This document shows, piece after piece, positions 25,288 to 36,600 of a stretch of DNA of 37,791 nucleotides; position 1 is the stretch's first letter; the number at the start of each line of letters is the position of its first letter. The position numbers and the translations under genes are program-made. The stretch spans positions 23,497 to 61,287 of the forward strand of contig NZ_CDBZ01000086.1 in assembly GCF_000819985.1 (NCBI RefSeq), in the 5' to 3' direction. A model generated the notes under the pieces. It saw only the letters and a list, made by a program, of their open reading frames with translations. It had not been told where the DNA came from and made no database searches. This DNA is from Aeromonas media (GTDB taxonomy: Bacteria; Pseudomonadota; Gammaproteobacteria; Enterobacterales; Aeromonadaceae).

Positions 25288-25841
25288 ACCGAGGCCTCGG
25301 GTTGGTAGTCGCCCAAGCCCTGCGCCTGCAGGATGAGATCGCACACCTCGCGCACCGCGCCCACTCCGCCCCCCAGACGGGTCACCAGATCGGCACGAGC
25401 CAGCACCAGCGGATGGGCATCTGCCACTGCGATGCCGAGGCCGCAGGCCTGCATCACCGGCAGATCTATGGTGTCGTCCCCCATGTAGGCGGCCTGCTCC
25501 GGCGTCAGGCCCAGCTTGGCCAGCAGCGCCTCGAAGTGAGGCAGTTTCTGATCCGCCCCCTGCACCAGGTGCTGCACCCCCAGGCCCCTCATCCGATCGC
25601 TGACGATACGGGAGTTGCGCCCTGTGATGATGGCAATCTCGATGCCGGCGTTGAGCAGGGCACGCATGCCAGCACCGTCACGGGTGCAGAAAGTCTTCAG
25701 CTCTTCGCCGTTATTGCCCATATAGATGAAGCCATTGGAGAGCACCCCATCCACATCGCACACCAGCAGGCGGATCTGCGCCGCCTTCTCGTACTGGCTG
25801 CGCGTCACCGGACCATAGAGGGTCGGTACGTCTTGCATCAA
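25284..25841 (-). CDS. kdsC: 3-deoxy-D-manno-octulosonate 8-phosphate phosphatase KdsC
   Basis: HAD-family phosphatase that removes phosphate from Kdo-8-P to give Kdo for the LPS inner core. The 185 residues carry the catalytic aspartates D29 and D31 in VCDVDGVLS, the Thr/Ser motif in IAIITGRNS, and the metal-binding MGDDTIDLPVM. It is a capless HAD of the tetrameric KdsC type. It overlaps both kdsD (4 nt) and lptC (4 nt), so it sits inside a tightly coupled Kdo-LPS operon. Confidence 0.97.
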   Translation of the reverse strand: MMQDVPTLYGPVTRSQYEKAAQIRLLVCDVDGVLSNGFIYMGNNGEELKTFCTRDGAGMRALLNAGIEIAIITGRNSRIVSDRMRGLGVQHLVQGADQKLPHFEALLAKLGLTPEQAAYMGDDTIDLPVMQACGLGIAVADAHPLVLARADLVTRLGGGVGAVREVCDLILQAQGLGDYQPEASV

Positions 25842-26833
25842 ATCACCCCGGCTCTCAGCAGGTCGTGCATGTTGAAGGCGCCAAGTGGTCGCCGCTCTTC
25901 ATCCACCACCAGCAATCCGTTAATCTTTCTGGTTTCCATCAGTTTGACGGCCTCGGCTGCCATCATCTCAGGCCCTACGGTAACACAGTTGGCCGTCATT
26001 ACGCGGCTGATCGGGGTGTGGTGAATGTCCACCTGCAGATCCAGGATCCGGCGCAAGTCACCGTCGGTGAACAGACCGGCCAGCAGCCCCTGTTCATCCA
26101 CCACAGCCGTCATGCCGAGGCCCTTGCGGCTCACTTCCAGCAGCGCCTGGCTGATGGTGGCATCTATCCCCACCCGGGGCAACAGCTCGCCGCTGTGCAT
26201 CAGATCGCCGACCCGCAGCAAGAGCCGCTTGCCCAGCGACCCGCCCGGGTGGGAGAGCGCGAAGTCATCGGCGGTAAAGCCACGCGCTTCCAGCAGGGCT
26301 ACGGCCAGGGCGTCCCCCATCACCAGGGTCGCCGTGGTGCTGGAGGTCGGGGCCAGACCCAGCGGGCAGGCCTCTTTCTCCACCTTGATGCACAGGTGCA
26401 CGTTGGCCTCCTTGGCCATGGTGGAGGCCGGGTTGCCGGTCATGCAGATGAGCGGAATGCCGCGACGCTTGAGCACCGGCAGCAGGGCCAGGATCTCGTC
26501 ACTCTCGCCTGAGTTGGAGATGGCGATGATGAGGTCCCCGGCGGAGATCATCCCCAGATCCCCGTGGCTGGCTTCGCCAGGGTGGAGGAAGAAGGCTGGC
26601 GTGCCGGTGCTGGCCAGGGTCGCGGCAATCTTGTTGCCGACATGACCCGACTTGCCCATGCCGGTGACCACTATCTTGCCGGCGCAGCGCAGCACCATCT
26701 CGCAGGCGCGCTCGAAGGTCTCGTCGAGGTACTGGTAGAGCCCATCGATGGCTTGTTTTTCTATGTCCAGCACCGCACGGGCACTGCGACGGAAATCGAA
26801 CAATTCAGACACTTTTTCAGGCTTTACAGACAT
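25838..26833 (-). CDS. kdsD: D-arabinose 5-phosphate isomerase KdsD
   Basis: Converts ribulose 5-phosphate to arabinose 5-phosphate, the first committed step to Kdo. The 331 residues have an SIS domain (VVTGMGKSGHVGNKIAATLA, ISNSGESDEI, APTSSTTATLVMGDALAVAL) followed by a pair of CBS domains (about 210-331), the standard architecture. It is the first gene of the minus-strand operon that runs to npr. The calcium/sodium exchanger gene yrbG, which lies between kdsD and mlaF in E. coli, is absent here. Confidence 0.96.
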   Translation of the reverse strand: MSVKPEKVSELFDFRRSARAVLDIEKQAIDGLYQYLDETFERACEMVLRCAGKIVVTGMGKSGHVGNKIAATLASTGTPAFFLHPGEASHGDLGMISAGDLIIAISNSGESDEILALLPVLKRRGIPLICMTGNPASTMAKEANVHLCIKVEKEACPLGLAPTSSTTATLVMGDALAVALLEARGFTADDFALSHPGGSLGKRLLLRVGDLMHSGELLPRVGIDATISQALLEVSRKGLGMTAVVDEQGLLAGLFTDGDLRRILDLQVDIHHTPISRVMTANCVTVGPEMMAAEAVKLMETRKINGLLVVDEERRPLGAFNMHDLLRAGVI

Positions 26834-26867
26834 AAAGGCACAGCTCCGGGCCGAAATTTGCTGCGGG

Positions 26868-26873
26868 ATTATA
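26868..26873 (-). promoter_or_regulatory. Candidate -10 element for the kdsD operon
   Basis: A perfect TATAAT on the minus strand stands about 35 bp before the kdsD start and is followed by a GGAG ribosome site 9 nt from the ATG. No good -35 hexamer is present at 16-18 bp, so the promoter may depend on an activator or on upstream AT contacts. Confidence 0.5.
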
Positions 26874-26990
26874 AAAAAGTCTGCCGAGATAAGCGAATCG
26901 GATGCGGGACGCTCTGCCGCTGATGCAAGTTGTTACATAAAACTGTCGCGTATTTGGGGGGCAAAGCCGCTCAATAGTTGTTCCTTGCTG

Positions 26991-27019
26991 TTGCTTAGAC
27001 CTAGACTAGCCCATAAAAT
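26991..27019 (+). promoter_or_regulatory. Candidate mla operon promoter
   Basis: TTGCTT (26991-26996, 3 of 6) and TAAAAT (27014-27019, 5 of 6) are exactly 17 bp apart in the kdsD-mlaF divergent gap. The predicted start would leave a leader of only about 14 nt before mlaF. Confidence 0.5.
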
Positions 27020-27039
27020 TCGCTCTTCATTTATACCGG

Positions 27040-27840
27040 ATGGACAATTGTTTGAACGATGACCTGATCACCATCTCCGACCTGACCTTCAGTCACGGAG
27101 ATAGGTTGCTGTACGACAGGATCAACCTGACCATTCCCCGTGGCAAGGTCACCGCCGTCATGGGCCCCAGCGGCATCGGCAAGACCACCTTGCTGCGCCT
27201 GATCGGTGGCCAGCTGAAGCCTGAGTCCGGTCATATTCTGTTTGACGGGGAAGACATCCCCACCCTCTCCCGCAGCCGTCTGTATGAAGTGCGCAAGCGG
27301 ATGAGCATGCTGTTCCAAAGCGGCGCCCTGTTCACCGGCATGACGGTGTTCGACAACGTGGCCTTCCCGCTGCGGGAACACTCGGGTCTGCCGGAAGAGC
27401 TGATCCACACCATCGTCATGATGAAGTTGCAGGCGGTGGGTCTGCGTGGCGCCGCCCGCCTGATGCCCTCCGAGCTCTCCGGCGGCATGGCCCGTCGTGC
27501 AGCCCTGGCCAGATCCATAGCACTGGATCCGGATCTCATCATGTATGACGAGCCCTTCGTCGGCCAGGATCCCATCACCATGGCGGTGCTGGTCAAGCTC
27601 ATCAAGGAGCTCAACGATGCCCTCGGCATCACCTCCGTCATCGTCACCCACGATGTGAAGGAGGTGCTCAGCATCGCCGACTACGCCTACATCATCGCCA
27701 ACCGCAGGGTGGTGGCACAGGGCACGCCGGAGCAACTTCGCGAGGAGCACAATCCCGAGGTCGAGCAGTTCCTCAAGGGATTGCCCGACGGTCCTGTTCC
27801 GTTTCATTTTCCGGCAGGCGACCTGCTACAGGATCTGTGA
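27040..27840 (+). CDS. mlaF: Mla phospholipid transport ATPase MlaF
   Basis: ATPase of the MlaFEDB complex that moves phospholipids between inner and outer membranes to keep the outer membrane asymmetric. The 266 residues have Walker A GPSGIGKT at 42-49, the [20 protein letters not shown] region typical of MCE-system ATPases, signature [13 protein letters not shown] from 146 and Walker B LIMYDEP (D170, E171). The ATG at 27040 has only a weak ribosome site. Its TGA shares a base with the mlaE ATG. Heads mlaFEDCB-ibaG-murA. Confidence 0.97.
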   Translation: MDNCLNDDLITISDLTFSHGDRLLYDRINLTIPRGKVTAVMGPSGIGKTTLLRLIGGQLKPESGHILFDGEDIPTLSRSRLYEVRKRMSMLFQSGALFTGMTVFDNVAFPLREHSGLPEELIHTIVMMKLQAVGLRGAARLMPSELSGGMARRAALARSIALDPDLIMYDEPFVGQDPITMAVLVKLIKELNDALGITSVIVTHDVKEVLSIADYAYIIANRRVVAQGTPEQLREEHNPEVEQFLKGLPDGPVPFHFPAGDLLQDL

Positions 27841-28619
27841 TGTTCATAAGTCAGATAAGCAAGCTGGGGCGGAGCGGGGTGCGCTTCATCAGCGCCGTCG
27901 GCCGCGCCACCATCATGCTGTTTCACGCGTTGGCGGGCAAACCCGAGCCCCGCAAGCACTTCCCCCTGCTGGTACAGCAGCTCTATGTGGTGGGGGTACA
28001 ATCGGTCGCCATCATACTGGTGTCGGGTCTCTTCATCGGCATGGTGCTCTCCTTGCAGGGTTACAACGTACTGAAGGACTTCGGCGCCGAGCAGAGTCTG
28101 GGGCCCCTGGTCTCTCTCTCCCTGCTGCGGGAGCTGGGCCCTGTGGTCACCGCCCTGCTGTTTGCCGGTCGTGCAGGTTCGGCCCTCACCGCCGAGATCG
28201 GCCTGATGAAGGCCACCGAGCAGCTCTCCAGCCTCGAGATGATGGCGGTGGACCCGCTGCGCCGGGTAGTAGCCCCCCGTTTCTGGGCTGGGGTCATCAG
28301 CATGCCGCTGCTGGCCTTCATGTTCAGCCTGATCGGCATCTTCGGCGGCAAACTGGTCGGGGTCGACTGGCTGGGGGTGGATGAGGGCAGTTTCTGGTCT
28401 GCCATGCAGGCCTCCGTCGACTGGCAGGACGACATCATGCAAGGAGCCATCAAGAGTGTGATATTCGCCCTGGTGGTGACCTGGATCGCGCTCTTCAATG
28501 GCTATGATGCCAAGCCGACCTCGGCCGGGATCAGTCAGGCGACGACCCGTACCGTGGTCCACTCATCCCTGGCCGTGCTCGGTCTGGATTTTATACTCAC
28601 CGCAGTCATGTTTGGATAA
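27840..28619 (+). CDS. mlaE: Mla phospholipid transport permease MlaE
   Basis: Inner-membrane permease of the Mla complex. The 259 residues contain the permease-family core: [46 protein letters not shown]-type segment, [16 protein letters not shown] and the terminal [17 protein letters not shown]. About five membrane segments are visible. The start is taken at ATG 27840, overlapping the mlaF stop (TGATG); a GTG three bases earlier is in frame but less likely. Confidence 0.97.
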   Translation: MFISQISKLGRSGVRFISAVGRATIMLFHALAGKPEPRKHFPLLVQQLYVVGVQSVAIILVSGLFIGMVLSLQGYNVLKDFGAEQSLGPLVSLSLLRELGPVVTALLFAGRAGSALTAEIGLMKATEQLSSLEMMAVDPLRRVVAPRFWAGVISMPLLAFMFSLIGIFGGKLVGVDWLGVDEGSFWSAMQASVDWQDDIMQGAIKSVIFALVVTWIALFNGYDAKPTSAGISQATTRTVVHSSLAVLGLDFILTAVMFG

Positions 28620-28626
28620 GGGAAAG

Positions 28627-29127
28627 ATGAAGTTCAGCAAAGTAGAATTCCTGGTCGGTGCCTTCATGCTGGCTGGCATCGCAGCCATTCTGGCGTTGGC
28701 ACTGCAAGTGGCGGGATTGAGTTTCAAACCGGAAGGAGAAACCTATACCCTGCGCGCCCATTTCGATAATATCGGCGGCCTGAAAGTGCGCTCGCCGGTC
28801 AAGGTCGGCGGCGTCGTCGTCGGTCGAGTCAGCGACATCACGCTGGATGCCAAGAGCCAGGTGCCCATCGTCTCCCTGCAGATGCAAAAGAGTGCCGGCG
28901 AGTTCTCCGAAACCAGCACCCTCTCCATCCTGACCTCGGGTCTGCTGGGCGAGCAGTATGTCGGCCTGGCACCGGGTTTCACCGATGAAGAGATGGGCAC
29001 CAGCATGCTCAAGGATGGCGACATGATCGAAGACACCAAGTCCGCCATCGTGCTGGAAGACCTGATTGGCAAGTTCCTCTACAGCCAGTCTTCCCCGACC
29101 ACCGATACGCCAGCAACCAAGGAGTAA
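28627..29127 (+). CDS. mlaD: Mla phospholipid-binding MCE protein MlaD
   Basis: Inner-membrane anchored MCE protein whose hexameric ring binds lipid above the MlaFE transporter. In 166 residues there is one membrane helix (about 7-27) and a single MCE domain (about 38-118: YTLRAHFDNIGGLKVRSPVK and VGGVVVGRV are diagnostic), then a helical segment. The start ATG 28627 lies 7 nt after mlaE with GGAAAG before it. The C-terminus is an S/T-rich tail. Confidence 0.97.
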   Translation: MKFSKVEFLVGAFMLAGIAAILALALQVAGLSFKPEGETYTLRAHFDNIGGLKVRSPVKVGGVVVGRVSDITLDAKSQVPIVSLQMQKSAGEFSETSTLSILTSGLLGEQYVGLAPGFTDEEMGTSMLKDGDMIEDTKSAIVLEDLIGKFLYSQSSPTTDTPATKE

Positions 29128-29129
29128 CC

Positions 29130-29765
29130 ATGTTCAAGAAGATCGCCCTGCTGCTGGGTCTGATGACCAGCATGCTGTTTTCCGTCTCCGCCCTGGCGGC
29201 GGTCAATGCCGCCGACCCCTATGCCTTGGTGGATCAGGCAGCCCAGCAGACCTTCGCCCGCCTGAAGGCGGACAAGTCCCAGGTCAAGAGCAACCCGGAT
29301 CACCTGCGGGTGATCATCCGCGAAGAGCTGCTGCCCTATGTGGACAACCGCTTCGCCGCCTACAAGGTGCTTGGCAACCAGATCAAGGAAACCACCCCGG
29401 CCCAGCGCGATGCCTTCGTCCAGGTGTTCACCGAGTACATGGTGAGCTCCTACGCCGATGCCCTGGCCCATTTCGACAAGCAGACCGTCAAGGTCCAGCC
29501 TGGCAAGGCGCCCGGTGACAGCAACATCACCGCCGTCAACGTCAGCGTGAAAGAGGCCGGCAAGCCGGACATTTTCCTCGAGTTCAAGCTGCGCAAGAAC
29601 AACAAGACAGGTGAATGGAAGGCCTTCGACATGGTTGCCGAAGGGATCAGCCTGCTCTCCGCCAAGCAGAGCGAGCTCGGTGGCCTCATTCGCCAGAACG
29701 GCATAGATGCGGTGATCGCCCAGTTGCGCGAGCACAATGCCAAGCCGCTGGTGCTCAAGTCATGA
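29130..29765 (+). CDS. mlaC: Mla periplasmic lipid shuttle MlaC
   Basis: Soluble periplasmic carrier that ferries phospholipid between the outer-membrane MlaA complex and MlaD. The 211 residues have a signal peptide cleaved after about residue 23 (SVSALAA), then the MlaC/Ttg2D fold with LRVIIREELLPYVDNRFAAYKVLGN and the C-terminal FDMVAEGISLLSAKQSE. It starts 2 nt after the mlaD stop and overlaps mlaB by 4 nt. mlaA is not in this window, as is usual. Confidence 0.97.
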   Translation: MFKKIALLLGLMTSMLFSVSALAAVNAADPYALVDQAAQQTFARLKADKSQVKSNPDHLRVIIREELLPYVDNRFAAYKVLGNQIKETTPAQRDAFVQVFTEYMVSSYADALAHFDKQTVKVQPGKAPGDSNITAVNVSVKEAGKPDIFLEFKLRKNNKTGEWKAFDMVAEGISLLSAKQSELGGLIRQNGIDAVIAQLREHNAKPLVLKS

Positions 29766-30034
29766 CACTCCAGGGGGAGCTGCAGGCACCGCAGGTCAAC
29801 GCCCTGTGGCAACGGCGATCCGAGTGGTGGCAAGACGATGCGCTCGATATGAGCGGGGTCACCACCCTGGATTCCGCCGGCCTGGCCCTGCTGGTCAAGT
29901 GGGCCAAAGCCACCCTGACACGGGGGGCCACGCCGCAACTGGTGGGCGCCTCCACTGATTTTTATACCCTGGCCAAGCTGTACGGTGTGGCCAGTCTGTT
30001 TCAACCCACCCCGCCCAACACCGAGGACGCATAA
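29762..30034 (+). CDS. mlaB: Mla complex STAS-domain subunit MlaB
   Basis: Small cytoplasmic STAS protein that binds MlaF and stabilises the transporter. The 90 residues show the STAS pattern [21 protein letters not shown], with the Thr-Leu-Asp-Ser-Ala-Gly stretch at the N-terminus of the key helix. It overlaps mlaC by 4 nt, and its TAA overlaps the ibaG ATG by one base (TAATG). Sequence conservation in this family is low, so position in the operon adds weight. Confidence 0.93.
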   Translation: MTLQGELQAPQVNALWQRRSEWWQDDALDMSGVTTLDSAGLALLVKWAKATLTRGATPQLVGASTDFYTLAKLYGVASLFQPTPPNTEDA

Positions 30035-30291
30035 TGCAAGTCTCTGAAATTGAAGCGATACTCCTTGAGGCCTTGCCATTGTCCGAAGTCCATGTCAAAG
30101 GCGACGGCAGTCACTATCAGGTGATTGCGGTCGGCGACATGTTTGACGGCATGAGCCGGGTCAAGAAGCAGCAGGCCATCTATGCCCCGCTGATGGACAA
30201 GATCGCCAGCAACGCCATCCACGCCCTCTCCATCAAGGCCTTTACCGATGCCGAATGGAAGCGCGAACGTAAATTTCTACTGCCCTCCTGA
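30034..30291 (+). CDS. ibaG: BolA-family protein IbaG
   Basis: Acid-inducible BolA paralogue (YrbA) that can bind a [2Fe-2S] cluster with monothiol glutaredoxin Grx4. The 85 residues contain the BolA-like core [37 protein letters not shown]-type pattern, with the conserved histidine in the [12 protein letters not shown] segment. It lies between mlaB and murA, as in many gammaproteobacteria. The function in this organism is inferred from the family. Confidence 0.95.
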   Translation: MQVSEIEAILLEALPLSEVHVKGDGSHYQVIAVGDMFDGMSRVKKQQAIYAPLMDKIASNAIHALSIKAFTDAEWKRERKFLLPS

Positions 30292-30307
30292 TTTGGTATC
30301 TAAGTAA

Positions 30308-31564
<1,257 letters not shown>

Positions 31565-31587
31565 TCGTCACTCCCTGCCGATGAGCA

Positions 31588-31626
31588 ATAAAAAGGCCCC
31601 CTCGCCAGGCGAGGGGGCCTTTTTCA
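31588..31626. terminator. Bidirectional terminator between murA and pmbA
   Basis: An almost unbroken inverted repeat, AAAAAGGCCCCCTCGCC and its complement around a central A (31590-31624), gives a stem of about 15 bp with symmetric A/T tails. It serves the convergent murA and pmbA transcripts. Confidence 0.95.
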
Positions 31627-31644
31627 TTTCCGGGGTCTGGCGAT

Positions 31645-32988
31645 TCAGTGCCCCGCCAGCTTCATCTGCTCGACCAGCACAGAGCCCGTCTTGAGGCTGG
31701 AGCGCTCGTCCTCGTCGTTCCCCACCGCCACCAGGGTGCTGAACATGTCGGCCAGGTTGCCGGCTATGGTGATCTCCTCAACCGGATAGAGGATCTCGCC
31801 ATTCTCAACCCAGAAACCGGCGGCGCCGCGGGAGTAGTCACCATTGACGATATTGACCCCCTGCCCCATCAGCTCGGTCACCAGCAGGCCTGTGCCCATC
31901 TCCTTGAGCATGCCCTGGAAGTCCTGGCCGGTATTGGAGACCTGCCAGTTATGGATGCCACCGGCGTGGCCTGTGGTGGTCAGCCCCAGCTTGCGCGCCG
32001 AGTAGGAGGTAAGCAGCCAGCTCATCAGCTCGCCATTGCGCACTATGTCCATGTCGCGGGTGCGTACCCCTTCACCGTCGAACGGGGTACTGGCGAGCCC
32101 CCCCAGCAGGTGGGGGAACTCCTGAATGCTGAGCCACTCGGGCAGGATCTGTTTGCCCAGCTTGTCCAACAGGAAGCTCGACTTGCGATAGAGGTTGCCA
32201 CCGCTGATGGCCATCACCAGATGACCCCACAGGCCGGCGGCAGTGTCGGGGTGAAACAGCACGGGGGCGTGGCGGGTGCTGATCTTGCGGGCCCCCAGAC
32301 GGGAGACGGTGCGCTCCACCGCCTCGTCGGCGATGCGCTGCGGGCTCCAGAGGCCGGAGAGGGCGCGACTGGAGGAGTAGCCATAGTCCCGCTGCATGTC
32401 GCCATCCTGCTCGCCAATCAGCACGCAGCTCAGAGAGTTGCGCGACGCCGCATAGCCTTTGACGAAGCCATGGCTGTTGCCATAGACCTTGACCCCCAGA
32501 TGGCTTGAAAAGCTGGCGCCATCGGAGTGCTTGATGCGGGCATCACGCCCCAGGGCAAGCCGCTCGCACTCGATGGCCAGCTCGATGCCACGCTGGGGAT
32601 CCAGTTCGATGGAGTGACAGAGTTGCAGATCCGGGGCATCCCAGGCCAGCAGTTCGGCATCCGCCAGACCGGCATACTCATCGGGGGAGGTGTGGCGGGC
32701 AATCTCCATGGCCGCTTCGACGGCGGCACGAATGGCAGGCTTGCCGAGATCCGTGGTCGAGGAGGATCCCTTGCAGCCATTGCGATAGACGGCGATGCCG
32801 AGCGCTCCATCCTTGTTGAACTCGATGCTTTCCAGCTCACAGCCCCGGGTATTCACCGACAACCCGGTCTGCTTGCTGATGGAAACTTCCGCAAGCCCGG
32901 CGCCCAGCCCCTTGGCTATCTCCAGGGCCTCGGCGACCACCGCCTCGAGATGGGCTTGATCCTGGCGAATTTGATCTTGCTGGTCCAT
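31645..32988 (-). CDS. pmbA: Metalloprotease PmbA/TldE
   Basis: Subunit of the TldD/TldE zinc protease, which trims unfolded peptides, processes microcin B17 and degrades the CcdA antitoxin in E. coli. The 447 residues match the TldE (non-catalytic) subunit: [33 protein letters not shown], and the C-terminal [18 protein letters not shown] and [11 protein letters not shown]. No HExxxH motif is visible, as expected, since the zinc site is in TldD, not encoded here. It is divergent from darP, a pairing shared with E. coli. Confidence 0.96.
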   Translation of the reverse strand: MDQQDQIRQDQAHLEAVVAEALEIAKGLGAGLAEVSISKQTGLSVNTRGCELESIEFNKDGALGIAVYRNGCKGSSSTTDLGKPAIRAAVEAAMEIARHTSPDEYAGLADAELLAWDAPDLQLCHSIELDPQRGIELAIECERLALGRDARIKHSDGASFSSHLGVKVYGNSHGFVKGYAASRNSLSCVLIGEQDGDMQRDYGYSSSRALSGLWSPQRIADEAVERTVSRLGARKISTRHAPVLFHPDTAAGLWGHLVMAISGGNLYRKSSFLLDKLGKQILPEWLSIQEFPHLLGGLASTPFDGEGVRTRDMDIVRNGELMSWLLTSYSARKLGLTTTGHAGGIHNWQVSNTGQDFQGMLKEMGTGLLVTELMGQGVNIVNGDYSRGAAGFWVENGEILYPVEEITIAGNLADMFSTLVAVGNDEDERSSLKTGSVLVEQMKLAGH

Positions 32989-33099
32989 AACTCACATCTG
33001 TATGAAGGAAGGAAAGGGGCTAAGCATATCAGACCCCTGCGCCCAGCGGGAGAAGCTGGTAACATATCCCCCAACGCGAATGACAGGAATCAGAGACCG

Positions 33100-33624
33100 A
33101 TGAGTCAGTATCAAGACGACAACGAATTGGACGATTGGGGTCCCAGCAAGAGCCAGCTCAAGCGCGACGCCGAGGCACTGCAGAAACTGGGGGCCGAGAT
33201 CGTCTCCCTGAGCCACAGCGAGCTGGAACGAATCCCGCTGGATGAAGAGTTGGCCGAAGCCGTCGAGCTGGGCCGCAAGCTCAAGCCCAAGAAGGACGAG
33301 TCCTTCCGCCGCCACCTGCAGTTCATCGGCCGCCTGATGCGCAGCCGGGATATAGAGCAGATCGAGGAAGCCCTCTCCATCATCAAGATGCGTCACTCCA
33401 CCGTGAATGCCCGCCTGCACCGGCTGGAGCAGTGGCGTGAGCGCCTGATCACCGAGGGAGACAGCGCCCTCAACGAACTGATGTCCCAGTTCCACGAGCT
33501 GGATCGCCAGAAGCTGCGCCAGCTGATCCGCACCGCCAACAAGGAGCGGGAGCTGAACAAGCCGCCGGTGGCCTATCGCGAGATGTACCAGTATCTGCGC
33601 GGCGAGATCGAAGACCTGCTGTAA
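33100..33624 (+). CDS. darP: Ribosome biogenesis factor DarP (YjgA)
   Basis: Helical protein that binds late 50S precursors and helps shape the peptidyl transferase centre. The 174 residues match family signatures: PSKSQLKRDAEALQKLGAEI, the ESFRRHLQFIGRLMR stretch and ALNELMSQFHELDRQKLRQL. It is strongly charged with no membrane segment. The start ATG 33100 is chosen over the longer open frame, which runs antisense to pmbA. A bidirectional terminator follows 29 nt after its stop. Confidence 0.96.
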   Translation: MSQYQDDNELDDWGPSKSQLKRDAEALQKLGAEIVSLSHSELERIPLDEELAEAVELGRKLKPKKDESFRRHLQFIGRLMRSRDIEQIEEALSIIKMRHSTVNARLHRLEQWRERLITEGDSALNELMSQFHELDRQKLRQLIRTANKERELNKPPVAYREMYQYLRGEIEDLL

Positions 33625-33653
33625 GCCATGACAGCCTGTGGCTGGCAGAAACG

Positions 33654-33684
33654 AAAACGGGGCCAGTTTGGCCCCGTTTTTTAT
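33654..33684. terminator. Bidirectional terminator between darP and the PBP gene
   Basis: An 11-bp perfect stem AAAACGGGGCC / GGCCCCGTTTT with loop AGTTT (33654-33680) has a T tail on the plus strand and TTTTCGTTTC on the minus strand. It serves both convergent genes. Confidence 0.93.
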
Positions 33685-33690
33685 GCGCCG

Positions 33691-36600
33691 TCAGCTGCCC
33701 GGCAAACACTGGGTGTGAGTGCCCGGTTGCAGATAAGGCACCAGCAAGGGCGCCATCCCCTTGAGAACCTGTACCGGCAGTGCCGAGGTGAAGCGGAACT
33801 TGTCGGACTGGCTGCCGGGCACATAGGCCGTCAGAGTACCGAAGTGATCATCCCCTATGTAGAAGACAAAGGTCGCGGTCCGGTTACGCGCCAGTGAGCT
33901 GGTGACATTGCCGTAGCGGCCGACCGTCTCGATCCTGTTGTCCCCCGTCCCCGTCTTGCCCCCCAACGACAGCACGGTGCCATCCTGCAAGGCAAAGGCA
34001 CCGGCGATGCGCCGCGCTGTTCCCCCCTCAACCACCTTGGACAAGGCACTGCGCAGGGCGTTGGCCACCTCGGCAGGCATCACCCGCACACCCTGGGTGT
34101 TGGCCGGTTCGAACACGGTGGCGAAGGGCGTGTCCTTGGCGAAGGAGAGATGCTCGATCCGCAGAGTCGGTGCCCGCATGCCGCCGTTCTGGATGATCCC
34201 CATCAATTCCGCCAAAGCGGCGGGTCTGTCGCCCGAGCTGCCGAGAGCCGTCGCCAGGGAGGGAACCAGGTGATCAAACGGATAGCCCAAACGCGCCCAG
34301 CGCTGATGGATGTCGAGGAAGGCCTCGACCTCCAGCATGGTGCGGATCCGGCTATCCCGGGCGCTGCGATGGCGGGTCTTGAACAGCCAGCTGTAGACCT
34401 CCTGACGCTCATCCCGGCTGGCCGCAACCGCATCGGCGAAGGTGGCCTTGTCAAACTCCCTGAGATAGGAGAGCAACCACAGCTCCAGCGGGTGAACGCG
34501 GGCGATATAGCCTTGATCCGGCAGTGAATACTTACCAGGACCATAACTGGTATAGAGCTGCTCGACTCGCTTGTCGCTCAGCTTGTCCCGTGGCAGGCGC
34601 TTCGCCAGGAAGGCTGCAAAGTCGGCCTGTGACGCTTCCGGCATCAGGTAGCGATGCACGGCCGCGAGGCGCACCGCGCTGGGCTTGAGACCATCGAGGA
34701 AGGTATCCAGCTGCTCATCCGTGGTCTTGCCGCGATATTTACGCCAGAAGCGCAGCAGATAGGTCTGCCCCTCCTTGTCGGCAAACTTGGCCAGATACTC
34801 GGTACGACGGGGATCCTTGTCATCCTTGAGCAACTGGGCACGGTTGCCTTCCTTGTAGAGGCTGTAGCGCACTATGTCCCGCATCAGCCGTACGAAGGGC
34901 AGGTTGATGGATTCACGCAAGGCGTCGCGGATCGGCGGAATGCGGCCATTGTCTTCCTTGCGGAAGTTGTTGAAGGTGTGCATGCCACCGCCGGTGAAGA
35001 AGCCCTCGTAGGGACTGGCGGAGTATTTCCGATCCAGTGCCGCCTCCAGCATCACGGGCAGGCTCTTGTCCTTGGTACTCATCAGGTAGGAGATGGCCCA
35101 ACGGCTGATGTTGTCCTGATCGGAGACCTCTATCTTGCGCAGGCTCTCGGCCGGCATGTTCCCGTAGCTGTCATGCAGCTCGGTCACTATCTCCAGATAG
35201 GTGGTCAGCACCCGCAGCTTGGCGGTTGAGCCCAGCTCCAGCTTGCTGCCCTCATTGATGTCGAACGGCTGATCCGTGTTGTCGGTCTGCACCCGCACCT
35301 TGACCCCTTCCGGTGTCTTCTCGAACAGGGTGAAGCTGTATTTCACGTCCCCCGTCTTCTCCGGCGAGAGCAGGCGCTCACCAAACAGCCCGACCTGGGC
35401 GGCGAATGTGGGGTCTGCCAACTGCTGCAGATAACGGGAGACGTCATTTTGCAGCGGCATGTTGAGGGTAGTATCCGCCGTCAGATCCATGCGGTCCAGA
35501 TCATAGAGCTGAACCCCGAGCTGGCGACTGAGGCGGGTGCGCGCGACCTGCAACCCCTTGTTGTTATTGACCCGGGTGATCGCTGGCGCCTGCAGGAAGT
35601 CACGGAACGCAAGCTTGGCCTTGAGTGCCGACTCCATCAGGGGAGGCGTGATCATGCCCTCCTGCACGAACAGGCGCAGGTAGCTGTCTGTCAAGGTCGA
35701 CAGCGCCTCCCGCCCCTGGGCCAGATAGTAGGAGGGGCGACGGTGGGCAATCATCAGGGAAACCACCTGGCGCAGCGCCAGCCCCTGCTCGGCCAGGGTG
35801 GCATCCTGATTACGCGCGGGATCCAGCAGGCGATTCACCTCGTCCACATCGGCACCGAACCAGACCCAGAGACCATCTCCCAGGCCGTGCACCTCGCCAT
35901 AACCCGGGGCGGCGGAGAGCGGCACCGAGTTGAGGTAAGCCCAGGCCACCAGTTTGCGTGCTTCCAGGGTTTTTGGTCCCAATCGATAGGCTCGTACGCT
36001 GGCCGAGGCCATCTGGCGGATCTTCTCGGTGGGGGACAGGGTCAGACCATCAGGGGAGTGCCGATACTTCTCCACCTGGGTCGCCAGCGTACTGCCACCG
36101 GCGGATTGGTCCTGCATGTCCAGCGCCTTGCCCACCTGGGACAGCGCCGCCTTGGCGAAACGGGGCCAGTCTACCGCGGGGTTGGCGAGCGGCTGCTCGT
36201 TGCTCAACAGCTCCCTGTTCTCGATAAACAGCAGGGACTGGATGACCAAGGGGGGAATAGAGTTGAAATCAGGGTAGTAATGGGTCGGGTACTTGTATTG
36301 ATAGAAAGGCTCAGCACGGCAGTCGTGCAGAGTCAGCCCCGCCTGCACCTTCTCGGTATAGGGGACGAAGAAACCATGACTGGCGTAGTTGTATAGGGCA
36401 TCGGAGAAACGCACCTGCTCGCTCACCTGATAACCACGCTGGATGAGACGCTCCTGGATCATGGGCATCAGCACATAACCGAGTCGCTTGTCGAAGGGGC
36501 CATCATCCGGGAAGGTGATTTGCTTGCTGGGGCCGGGTTCCAGCTCATAAGTCAGCTTGGCGGCATAACGGGAGATCTCCTGCGACTGCAATCGGGAGGT

